From: an uncultured Acholeplasmataceae bacterium
Lineage (GTDB): Bacteria; Bacillota_I; Bacilli_A; Acholeplasmatales; Acholeplasmataceae
Length of the DNA: 8,467 nt
Direction of reading: 5' to 3'
Assembly (NCBI GenBank): GCA_938041945.1
Contig: CALISC010000099.1
Coordinates: 1-8,467, forward strand
Numbering within the stretch: the stretch's first letter is position 1; every line of letters starts with the position of its first letter. Positions 1 to 6,804 of the stretch are shown one piece after another. The position numbers and the translations under genes were made by a program. Below the pieces are notes generated by a model. The model had not been told where the DNA came from, ran no database searches, and worked only from the letters and a program-made list of their open reading frames with translations.

Positions 1-20
1 AAAAAGGAGTGATTTTACAT

Positions 21-701
21 ATGAAAATCAAAAAAATCTTAATGTATTTACTGCTTCCAGCATTATTGTTGACTTTAGTTGCTTGTGGTGCGAAAAACCC
101 AACACCAGCGCCTCAACCAGCGCCAATGCCTACTCCAACCCCAAAACCTACACCAAAACCAGATGAAAACCCAAAACCTTCTAAAGTCGAATACAGTGTG
201 AAGTTCTTTGATGGCAAAACTTTACTTGCTGACAATACAGTAGAAAAAAACAATACTGTTGACTTACCTGCTACACCTGCAAAAGAAGGGCACGAGTTTA
301 AAGGTTGGTATCTAGATAAAGTGTTTACTCAACAATTTGTACCAACTCAAAAAGTTACTAGCAATTTAAATGTTTATGCTAAGTTTACCCCACTTAAATA
401 TAATATAGACTTCTTTGATGGCGCTAACAAAATTGGCAATAGAGTAATTGAATACAACCAAACTATTCAACTACCAGATGCTCCCAAAAAAGATGGATAT
501 AACTTTGTAGGTTGGTTTCAAGACAGCGAACTTACTAAAATATTAGATTTATCTACTAAAGTTACTAAAGACATGAAAATCTACGCAAAATATCTAACAG
601 ATTTAGAGTATTTCTTAGAGGCTAGAACCAACACTGTTGAAAAAGATACATTTAAATACAACTACAGTTTTCTTTTACCAATGTTTTTGAAAACAAAATA
701 A
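21..701 (+). CDS. Lipoprotein with two InlB-type B-repeats (open N-terminal part of a frameshifted gene)
   Basis: This frame encodes a secreted lipoprotein of 226 residues up to the first stop. I chose ATG 21 because AAGGAG at 4-9 lies at a suitable distance; the GTG at 9 lies inside that RBS. A lysine-rich start and hydrophobic core lead to the lipobox LVAC, with the lipidated Cys at residue 22. A Pro/Thr/Lys stalk follows (about 26-55). Two tandem repeats, about 58-124 and 126-192, share the pattern KFFDG/DFFDG, a central GWY/GWF and a closing YAKF/YAKY. This matches the InlB B-repeat (Listeria-Bacteroides repeat) family, a small beta-rich module of surface proteins. The protein would be anchored on the outer face of the membrane; its ligand is unknown. 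The last residues (after about 217) are out-of-frame sequence, because one T is missing near 668-676. The original protein continues in another frame to 1329, so this is a truncated product or a decaying gene. Confidence 0.8.
   Translation: MKIKKILMYLLLPALLLTLVACGAKNPTPAPQPAPMPTPTPKPTPKPDENPKPSKVEYSVKFFDGKTLLADNTVEKNNTVDLPATPAKEGHEFKGWYLDKVFTQQFVPTQKVTSNLNVYAKFTPLKYNIDFFDGANKIGNRVIEYNQTIQLPDAPKKDGYNFVGWFQDSELTKILDLSTKVTKDMKIYAKYLTDLEYFLEARTNTVEKDTFKYNYSFLLPMFLKTK
668..676 (+). other. First frameshift site (one T missing)
   Basis: The sequence here is TTTTCTTTT. With one extra T in either run, the reading frame from ATG 21 passes directly into the downstream frame and gives ...YNYSF(S/L)FTNVFENK. 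As written, the frame runs into TAA at 699-701. The exact run that lost the base cannot be decided from this sequence. Confidence 0.7.
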
Positions 702-1329
702 AAAACGTTCCACTGCCGGGCGCATTCTTTAACGGAACTACTTACTACAACCGCAACAACAGCATTTCTTACCTAAGAGACGAAATTACTAGTGGTGCTT
801 TACTTAAAGACCAACACAACTATCATTTCTTAAAAAACGGAAATCTACACAAAGTAGCCTATAAACACAACAAAAAACTAATAAATACACAGACCCAAAA
901 GAAACCATTAAAGAAAACTTTAAAGAACCGTATGAATACTCAATTTACGCAAAAGCATTATTTAAATATGCTAAAGACAAAATTAGTTCTGCTACTAAAA
1001 AAGGTTCAATTTACGAACTTACTTTTTCAGAAAGCCGAATTGATTTAATTAAAGAGTTCTTAATTTCACATGGTCAAGAAAAAGTAGCAGGTAAACTTAA
1101 GCAAGAAGACATCCGAGAAATTAAAGTTAGCGTAGAAATTGACCCACAAACCAACACTATTTCTAAGTTTAGATACAGTTTTGAGTTTGCTCAAGATTTT
1201 GAACAAAAAATTCTTGGCAAAACCGTAAAAGGAACATTGGTTTCTAAATTAAACTATGAACTTACTTTTGACAAAGCATTCAACGGAGAAATTCCTTTGG
1301 ACAACAATGTTAAACATTTTGTTAAATAA
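683..1329 (+). pseudogene. Out-of-frame C-terminal remainder of the B-repeat lipoprotein
   Basis: No start codon or RBS opens this stretch, yet it reads as clean protein in two successive frames. From about 665 to 875 the codons starting at 683 give a sensible sequence (VFENKIKNVPLPGAFFNG and onward). From about 874 the frame of 883 continues without a stop to TAA 1327-1329, ending in NNVKHFVK. Restoring one T near 668-676 and one A in the run 872-877 joins all three parts into a protein of about 436 residues starting at 21. The C-terminal part has alternating hydrophobic/charged strands (for example IKVSVEIDPQTNTISKFRY), which suggests a beta-sheet domain. I do not recognise a family; a LolA/LppX-like lipid-binding fold is only a guess. 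The absence of other stops suggests that the lesions are recent, or are sequencing errors in homopolymers. Confidence 0.75.
872..877 (+). other. Second frameshift site (A6 run, one A missing)
   Basis: A run of six A residues sits between CAC-AAC and CTA. With seven A residues the codons read AAC AAA AAA ACT AAT AAA TAC (NKKTNKY) and join the frame that stays open to 1329. As written, the upstream frame drifts into a K/L-rich nonsense sequence and stops with TAA near 1046-1048. Confidence 0.7.
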
Positions 1330-1352
1330 GTAAAAAAACTTTCAACTTTTTC

Positions 1353-1403
1353 AAAAAAGCCACAAGCAGTTTTATAAAAAAACAAGTGCCAAGTGGCTTT
1401 TTT
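1353..1403 (+). terminator. Rho-independent terminator after the lipoprotein gene
   Basis: An 11-bp perfect stem pairs 1353-1363 (AAAAAAGCCAC) with 1393-1403 (GTGGCTTTTTT), ending in a T6 run. The loop of 29 bases is long, but GCA and TGC near the stem base of the loop may add pairs. It begins 24 bases after the TAA of the restored lipoprotein frame, the expected place. The A run on the left arm would make it work on the other strand as well, although I see no gene converging on it. Confidence 0.75.
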
Positions 1404-1463
1404 CATAAACAAATCTGATAACAAAGCCATTTGATTTATCAAAAAATTAGTTTTAGATTATTA

Positions 1464-1492
1464 TTGCGTTTTTTTTGACTATGTGATATTAT
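1464..1492 (+). promoter_or_regulatory. Putative sigma-A promoter of oppA
   Basis: TTGCGT (1464-1469) and TATTAT (1487-1492) are separated by 17 bases, and the -10 box is preceded by TGA (1484-1486), an extended -10 motif. The predicted transcript starts near 1499, giving a leader of about 24 bases before the oppA ATG. A TTGACT at 1475-1480 looks like a better -35 box but is too close to any -10 box in view. Confidence 0.55.
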
Positions 1493-1505
1493 TATAAAAA
1501 TGCCC

Positions 1506-1516
1506 AAAAGGAGGAG
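1506..1516 (+). promoter_or_regulatory. Strong ribosome binding site of oppA
   Basis: AAAAGGAGGAG contains the full AAGGAGG anti-Shine-Dalgarno complement, eight bases upstream of ATG 1523. It is the strongest RBS in the window, clearly better than those of oppB, oppC, oppD and oppF. This fits a need for excess binding protein over transporter. Confidence 0.85.
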
Positions 1517-1522
1517 TAAAAA

Positions 1523-4378
1523 ATGAAAAAAATCTTACTTATTATTGTCACTATTTTCTCATTACTAACACTAGCCTCATGTGGTGGGGGTGAAAAACTA
1601 CTTACCAATGGCGGTGTGCAAACCACCTCAGTTATAAAAAGTGGCAAACGTGTAGTTGAAAAACTAGACGAAAACAAATATAAACCACAAGCAAGCGGTG
1701 ACTTGCGTTTTGAGGGTTGGTTTAAATCGGCGCGTGGACGTTGGTGGGGTGAACAAAACCCAATTAAATTTCCACTTGAGTTAAAAGAAGGTGAAAAAGA
1801 CCCAATTCTTTACCCAGTTTTCCGTCCACTTAATTCAAAAACTCACAGGTGGTCAAAAGCAGAAACTTACCGCTCTGGTGTAACTATGTCAACAGAGCCT
1901 ATTTTAAACCCACTAACTTATACACAAAACTACGAAAATGCTTTCATGAACATGCTTTCAACTTTCCTTTATGAAAGAGATATTGACTGGGATAAAGCAA
2001 TTAAAGATAAAATTGCAGACTATGTTGGTGATTTTTCTAAAATCCAAGGTTCAGCAATTAATAAGTTCGTCACAAAATACGAACTAAGAGGTGCAACTTC
2101 TTACCCAACTATTCAAGATGCTGGTGAATTCCAAGGAACAGATGGAACACACGCAGGTAAATTCAACGAAAACATCGCGTCTACTCAAAAAGGAAAAAGA
2201 TACCGCATCACTTTAAATCCAAACATTAAATGGGAAGATGGAACTCCTGTAACCGCTCATGACTATGTGTATTCATACCTACAATACATTGACCCAGTTC
2301 AATTAAATTCACGTTCAAACGGTATGTATCCATCTGGTAGCAGAAAAAGCGGTGCTGCTATTGTCAACGCTCGTAAATACTTCTCACAAGGCCAGACAAT
2401 TGGTGCAAAAGACAATGACGGTAAATACATTGACAAAGAATCTAACTTTGACTTTAGTGAAAAGATTTTAACTAAGTTAGTAACCAGCAAAGTTACTAAA
2501 ATAGAAATTAAAGTCGGTACAGTTGACTACAAATTAGATTTACCTGTAAATACAACACTTTGGGAAGGCTCACAAACTACTTCTGGACTAGTTGACCAAA
2601 CTGTTTTAACTGAAGTACAAGTAAAAGGTCTATTTGGACAAATCATCAACAGTATGATTCGTACTAACGACGATCTTTACAACGCTATTATTTCTGCAAT
2701 TAAACAAGGCAAAAAAGCTGAGGCTTTTGCAGCAGTTACTAAAGCCTTAATTGAAGCAACAATTTTACCTTCAGTTTCTCAAAACGAATACTATGTTGGT
2801 AAAGAAGGCGATAAATTCCCTGAAGTAAAAAAAGAAGATGTTGGAATTCGTGCAATTGATGACTACACTCTTGAAATTGAATATGAAAAAGAAGTTACAG
2901 TTAAAGACGTATTTAGCGACTTTGGTCAATTTAAACTAGTTAACAAAAAAGCCTACGAAGCGTCTTTAGATAAAGACCGCAAAAACTCAACTTACGGAAC
3001 TGAGAAAAACCACCCAGTTAGCTACGGTACCTTTACAATCGCAGACTGGGCTCCTGGTAAATACTTAAGATTTAACAAAAACTTTGCACACCAATACGCT
3101 TGGACTACTAACTACAAGTCAGTTCAATATACTTACTTTGCTAAAGAAAATGATTTCTTAAATGCTTTTAAACAAGGTGAAATTGATAACTTAAGCATCA
3201 GAAAAGACTACTATAAAGAAAGATATTCTGAAGAAAAAGTTAAACAAGGTTTAATTAGAAAATCAATAATTGGTGCACCAACTATCATGGTTCCAAATCC
3301 ACTAACTGACACACAAGATGAATACGTTAAGAGACTAATTAAAAACGTAAACTTTAGAAAAGCGCTTTATATGGCGGTTAACCGCGAAGGTCTAAAAGGA
3401 ATTCACCCAACTTCTGACCCAATTTTTACACCAGTTCCGGCCAATGCTACTCAGTTTGATACAGACGAACTTTACTATGTGCAAAGACCTCAATACAAAG
3501 CCTTGCTTGAAAAATCAGGAATTGGTTCTGGATACGATCCGGTTAAAGCAAAAGAACTTTACGAAAAAGCCTTAAAAGAAGTAGGTGTACCTGAAAACCA
3601 CAGAATGACTTTCCGTTTATCTGCCCCAGAAATTGAATACTTAGAACGTGCATCTAAATACATCAAAGAAACTTTTGAACGTATTTTTAAAAATATCACT
3701 ATTGACGTTAAGTTAGAAAAAGACAACGACAACACAATTATCAACAACCGTTTTGAACTTCAAATCACTGCAGTTGGTGGTACAAACGCAACTAACTTAT
3801 CTGTTATGAACCCACTATTTATGTTCTTCTTTAGAACAGAACTTAGTGCAAAATTCGGTATTGCTGATCTTGCTGATTTTGGCGAAAACTTCGATGATAC
3901 AAAATACAACGTTGAACCTAAAGACAAAATTGACCTTACTGCAACTTATAGGTTCCTGCAAGAACTTGATGCTCAAGGTAAAATCAACAAGGAAACAGAT
4001 GGTGGAACTCTGTGGCCACTTTACGAAACTCTAAAGAAAAACAACGGCTACTTTGTTGGTAGTTTACGCCAAGTTGTTGAGTTTGGTATTAAATGCCAAA
4101 CAGTTTGGGCAGGATCTGCTCCTCAATATCCAGGTGAAGTTGAAGACCGTAACCGCTTAGTTGATGCTTTCTTAAAAATTTACTTTCAAACTTTCACACA
4201 AATCCCACTATTTAACAATGTATCTTACTCAGAACTTTCTCAACGCGTAATTTCTCCTCGCATCAAAGTTGAACACAACATTTTTGGCTTTGGTCAACAG
4301 AGATACTCACACCTAAATACCGACCCAGACTGGAAAAACTTAACTCCTGCAGACTACGGTTGGACTAACCCTAAATAG
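1523..4378 (+). CDS. oppA: Oligopeptide ABC transporter substrate-binding lipoprotein OppA (mycoplasma type)
   Basis: Binds peptides outside the cell and delivers them to the OppBCDF permease encoded directly downstream. The start follows an ideal RBS. Residues 1-20 are a lipoprotein signal with lipobox LASC (Cys20). Residues about 35-101 resemble a single divergent InlB B-repeat, with GWF at 65-67 and LYPVF at 96-100. The peptide-binding fold (SBP_bac_5) begins near 125. Its landmarks are NIKWEDGTPVTAHDYVYS (234-251), VGIRAIDDYTLEIEYEKEV (from 440) and NFRKALYMAVNREG (from 610). At 951 residues it is far longer than the roughly 540 of typical OppA but matches mycoplasma OppA proteins. Much of the excess lies in an insert of about 290-439 and in the C-terminal half. 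I see no P-loop motif, so ecto-ATPase activity of the kind reported for Mycoplasma hominis OppA is not supported. It ends with TAG, the only TAG stop here. Confidence 0.93.
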   Translation: MKKILLIIVTIFSLLTLASCGGGEKLLTNGGVQTTSVIKSGKRVVEKLDENKYKPQASGDLRFEGWFKSARGRWWGEQNPIKFPLELKEGEKDPILYPVFRPLNSKTHRWSKAETYRSGVTMSTEPILNPLTYTQNYENAFMNMLSTFLYERDIDWDKAIKDKIADYVGDFSKIQGSAINKFVTKYELRGATSYPTIQDAGEFQGTDGTHAGKFNENIASTQKGKRYRITLNPNIKWEDGTPVTAHDYVYSYLQYIDPVQLNSRSNGMYPSGSRKSGAAIVNARKYFSQGQTIGAKDNDGKYIDKESNFDFSEKILTKLVTSKVTKIEIKVGTVDYKLDLPVNTTLWEGSQTTSGLVDQTVLTEVQVKGLFGQIINSMIRTNDDLYNAIISAIKQGKKAEAFAAVTKALIEATILPSVSQNEYYVGKEGDKFPEVKKEDVGIRAIDDYTLEIEYEKEVTVKDVFSDFGQFKLVNKKAYEASLDKDRKNSTYGTEKNHPVSYGTFTIADWAPGKYLRFNKNFAHQYAWTTNYKSVQYTYFAKENDFLNAFKQGEIDNLSIRKDYYKERYSEEKVKQGLIRKSIIGAPTIMVPNPLTDTQDEYVKRLIKNVNFRKALYMAVNREGLKGIHPTSDPIFTPVPANATQFDTDELYYVQRPQYKALLEKSGIGSGYDPVKAKELYEKALKEVGVPENHRMTFRLSAPEIEYLERASKYIKETFERIFKNITIDVKLEKDNDNTIINNRFELQITAVGGTNATNLSVMNPLFMFFFRTELSAKFGIADLADFGENFDDTKYNVEPKDKIDLTATYRFLQELDAQGKINKETDGGTLWPLYETLKKNNGYFVGSLRQVVEFGIKCQTVWAGSAPQYPGEVEDRNRLVDAFLKIYFQTFTQIPLFNNVSYSELSQRVISPRIKVEHNIFGFGQQRYSHLNTDPDWKNLTPADYGWTNPK

Positions 4379-4401
4379 CCCAAATTTTGTTTATATATAT
4401 T

Positions 4402-4430
4402 TATATAAATAGGCTCAAAAATGCTATAAT
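4402..4430 (+). promoter_or_regulatory. Extended -10 promoter upstream of oppB
   Basis: TGCTATAAT (4422-4430) is a perfect extended -10 element. The -35 region, around 4402-4407, is only AT-rich (TATATA-like), which extended -10 promoters tolerate. Transcription would start near 4437, leaving a leader of about 107 bases before oppB. It overlaps the end of the oppA transcript, so oppBCDF may have its own promoter. A 12-bp palindrome, ATTTATATAAAT at 4399-4410, covers the -35 position; at this base composition it may mean nothing. Confidence 0.6.
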
Positions 4431-4460
4431 ATTTTAAACACATTTAAGCAAAAACTACTA

Positions 4461-4507
4461 AAAAAAGATAGAAAACCGCTAAAATTCGTGTGTTTTCTAT
4501 CTTTTTT
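4461..4507 (+). terminator. Hairpin with T run between oppA and oppB (terminator or attenuator)
   Basis: A 16-bp perfect stem pairs 4461-4476 (AAAAAAGATAGAAAAC) with 4492-4507, with a 15-base loop and a closing T6 run. It ends 36 bases before the oppB ATG. It is AT-rich, so its strength is uncertain. It can end the oppA transcript with partial readthrough, giving more OppA than OppBCDF. Because the TGCTATAAT promoter lies upstream of it, it would also act on transcripts from that promoter. I found no clear competing antiterminator pairing or short leader peptide. Confidence 0.7.
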
Positions 4508-4543
4508 ATATCAAATACCCAGATAAACGAAAGGAATTTGCCG

Positions 4544-5494
4544 ATGCTAAAATATTTCTCCAAAAGATTCGGTCTAATGTTAATTACTTTTTCAATCGTA
4601 ATTTTTATCTTTTTTGCCTTCATTCACATGTTGCCAGACTACAACAAGTCACTTGGCAACGACCCACTTTACGACATAATTCGCGAGCGAGAAGGCTTAG
4701 ATAAACCAATCATTATTCAGTTTTTCTATTGGTTGAGAAATATTTTTGTGTCAGGCGACTTTGGTTTCTCTGCACACAAACGCCAATCTGCCGGATCTGT
4801 GGTTTTCTCCAAAATCCCAAATACCTTGGCCTTCCAAATTGTGCCCTATATTATCACAGTTCCTCTTGGCATAATGCTTGGAGTAGTTGCCGCACTTTAT
4901 AAAAACAAAACAGCCGACAACGTTATTTCGGTTGGGATTATGGTGTTAATTTCTATCCCTACTTTTGTTTTAGCCGTGGTTTTTCAGTTAATTTTCTACT
5001 GGAAGTTACACTGGGCACCAAGCCTCGGTGTGGCTTCGCCAAGTGAGTTTAAGGCAAATGCGCTCTACGGTATTTCTACCTACATCATGCCAACCATTGT
5101 AATGGTGTTTGGAGGAATCGCTGGCTGGGCTCGCTCAATTCGCGCAGAGTTAACTGAGCAACTTACTCAAGACTACATGCTCTTGGCTCGCTCAAAAGGG
5201 CTATCTAAACGACAAGCGGTATATAGACACGCTCTTAAAAATGCTTTAGTGCCTTTCGCTCCGGCAATTTTTTTAGGCTTCCTTGGTCTGATTTCCGGAT
5301 CTATTATACTTGAAACCATTTTTAAAGTAGACGGAGTTGGAAAGGTTTACTTAACTGCCTTTAGTCAAAAAGATTACCCTGTGCTACTGCTGAACATGGT
5401 GTTTTTTGAGTTTTTAGGTTTAATTACCTCAATTTTAGCCGACATGAGTTACACAATTTTAGACCCACGCGTCAGAATTGGAAGTGGTAAATAA
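4544..5494 (+). CDS. oppB: Oligopeptide ABC transporter permease OppB
   Basis: One of two membrane subunits forming the peptide channel. I start it at ATG 4544 (316 residues), which has AAGGA at 4531-4535. The upstream in-frame GTG at 4490 lies inside the terminator hairpin and has no RBS. The N terminus, MLKYFSKRFGLMLITFSIVI, is typical of DppB/OppB permeases. Six hydrophobic segments are visible at about 10-29, 97-117, 128-152, 177-195, 240-260 and 282-303. The GDFGFS motif is at 71-76. The cytoplasmic EAA loop that contacts the ATPases lies at about 209-238 (DYMLLARSKGLSKRQAVYRH, then NALVPF). Length is normal for the family, unlike its partners. The stop codon is separated from oppC by only two bases. 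Confidence 0.95.
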   Translation: MLKYFSKRFGLMLITFSIVIFIFFAFIHMLPDYNKSLGNDPLYDIIREREGLDKPIIIQFFYWLRNIFVSGDFGFSAHKRQSAGSVVFSKIPNTLAFQIVPYIITVPLGIMLGVVAALYKNKTADNVISVGIMVLISIPTFVLAVVFQLIFYWKLHWAPSLGVASPSEFKANALYGISTYIMPTIVMVFGGIAGWARSIRAELTEQLTQDYMLLARSKGLSKRQAVYRHALKNALVPFAPAIFLGFLGLISGSIILETIFKVDGVGKVYLTAFSQKDYPVLLLNMVFFEFLGLITSILADMSYTILDPRVRIGSGK

Positions 5495-5496
5495 TT

Positions 5497-6804
5497 ATGC
5501 AAGACCTAGATAGAAGTAAATTTGTTTTAATCAACGAAGATAAAGAAATCAAAGACAAACCGCTTGAAACTAAGCGAGTTGGCTACTACAAGGACGCTTG
5601 GAACCGCTTTAAGAAAAACAAGATGTCGCTAACTGCTTTTATCATCATTTGTATTTTGATGTTCTTTGTGGTTTTTGGCCCAATTTTAAAAAACTACAAG
5701 GAACCTACCCGCCTAGAGTTTAAAAACGACTTGAGTTACTTGCCGCCAAGAATCCCAGGTATATTTTCAGGAACTCGCTTTACTGAACTGCCACGCGAGT
5801 TTATTGAAAAAGCCAAGACTCATCCTAAATACAACAATATGTTTTTGTCAGACACCAGCAAAGAGTATATGGATGCGGTGCAAGAAAAAACTCCAAGTTC
5901 AAATATTCCAGTAAAAGTTGATCAGTATAAGTTTCTTGATTTTACCAAATCTTACTTTGGCACTGACTTAAAGCCAAACTACTATACCTTTACTAAGGCT
6001 GAGTTTGAAAAACTGCTTAAGAAAAACTTAATTACTGCAATTCACGAAGTAGACCACCAAAAAGATATTTATAAAGTTTCGGTTAAATTCTTTGAAACTG
6101 CACTTGGCCAAACCGTAGATCAAGTTAATTTCTGGTTTGGTACAATTGGAACTGGTGAAGACCTTTACACCCAACTTTGGCAAGGCGCCCGAATTTCTTT
6201 TATGGTTGCGCTTGCCGTAATTTCGGTAAACGCTTTAATTGGGCTAACCGTTGGTGCAATTTCTGGATATTACGGCGGAACTTTTGACTTGCTGTTTGAC
6301 CGATTTGTCGAAATTCTTTCAGGAATTCCTTTCATCGCCGTGTTAACACTGCTTGTAATTAAATACGGCACAACTTTCCCAGTAATTATTTTTGCCTTTA
6401 CAATCACTGGTTGGATTGGCTACTACTCAATGGCCAGAATGCAGTTTTACCGCTTTAAAAACCGCGAGTATATTCTGGCCGCCAGAACACTTGGCGCTTC
6501 AGACGCACGCATTATGTTTAGACATATTTTCCCCAACGCCATTGGCTACATGGTTACATCTTTTGCGTTAGCCCTGCCTTCTTTTATTTTTTCAGAGGCC
6601 TCTTTTGCCTACCTTGGAATTTTAAAATACGGAAATGCAATTTCAGTGGGTCAACTCCTTGAGCAGGGACAAAGCGTGATGCAATCGCAACCACATGTTC
6701 TGGTATTTCCGGCTATCTACATTTCTATCTTAATGATTACCTTTAACTTATTTGGCAACGGTTTAAGAGATGCATTTAACCCAAGTTTAAGAGGTGTTGA
6801 ATAA
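5497..6804 (+). CDS. oppC: Oligopeptide ABC transporter permease OppC with enlarged extracellular loop
   Basis: Second channel subunit, pairing with OppB. The ATG lies two bases after the oppB stop, with a weak RBS (GGAAGTGG, 5480-5487), so translation is probably coupled. TM1 is at about 46-66. The conserved segment before TM2, normally GTDxxGRD, appears as GTGEDLYTQLWQGARISF (218-235). The remaining hydrophobic segments lie at about 234-256, 275-290, 293-311, 350-374 and 402-420. The EAA loop is at 323-350 (REYILAARTLGASDARIMF, RHIFPNAIG). Usual OppC proteins have about 300 residues; this has 435. The extra 120 or so residues fall between TM1 and the GTG motif (about 68-217), in the part that faces outside. 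They are rich in Lys, Phe and Tyr. A contact with the oversized OppA is a plausible role, but this is inference. Confidence 0.94.
   Translation: MQDLDRSKFVLINEDKEIKDKPLETKRVGYYKDAWNRFKKNKMSLTAFIIICILMFFVVFGPILKNYKEPTRLEFKNDLSYLPPRIPGIFSGTRFTELPREFIEKAKTHPKYNNMFLSDTSKEYMDAVQEKTPSSNIPVKVDQYKFLDFTKSYFGTDLKPNYYTFTKAEFEKLLKKNLITAIHEVDHQKDIYKVSVKFFETALGQTVDQVNFWFGTIGTGEDLYTQLWQGARISFMVALAVISVNALIGLTVGAISGYYGGTFDLLFDRFVEILSGIPFIAVLTLLVIKYGTTFPVIIFAFTITGWIGYYSMARMQFYRFKNREYILAARTLGASDARIMFRHIFPNAIGYMVTSFALALPSFIFSEASFAYLGILKYGNAISVGQLLEQGQSVMQSQPHVLVFPAIYISILMITFNLFGNGLRDAFNPSLRGVE

Noticed and set aside
9..20. GTG at 9 as an earlier start of the lipoprotein (adds MILH).
   Set aside because: The GTG overlaps the AAGGAG ribosome binding site, and ATG 21 gives a standard lipoprotein signal with correct spacing.
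1411..1441. Dyad TGATAA (1416-1421) / TTATCA (1436-1441) upstream of the oppA promoter as an operator.
   Set aside because: Only six base pairs in very AT-rich DNA with a 14-base gap; expected by chance and matching no operator I recognise.
1475..1480. TTGACT as the -35 box of oppA.
   Set aside because: The candidate -10 boxes lie only 6-12 bases downstream; TTGCGT with 17-base spacing to TATTAT fits better.
1254..1677. Two minus-strand open frames over the terminator and oppA start.
   Set aside because: No RBS, no recognisable domain, and they are antisense to a terminator or a clear coding frame.
2299..2490. Minus-strand open frame inside oppA, and similar ones at 3559-3747, 6872-7063, 7456-7650 and 7977-8186.
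   Set aside because: All are antisense to conserved coding motifs, about 60-70 codons long, with low-complexity or implausible sequence.
3846..4034. Plus-strand 62-codon open frame within oppA.
   Set aside because: Out-of-frame shadow of the conserved OppA frame; no RBS and no known product.
4490..4543. GTG at 4490 as start of OppB, adding 18 residues.
   Set aside because: It lies inside the loop and right arm of the terminator hairpin, lacks an RBS, and the added residues do not resemble permease N termini; ATG 4544 has AAGGA in place.
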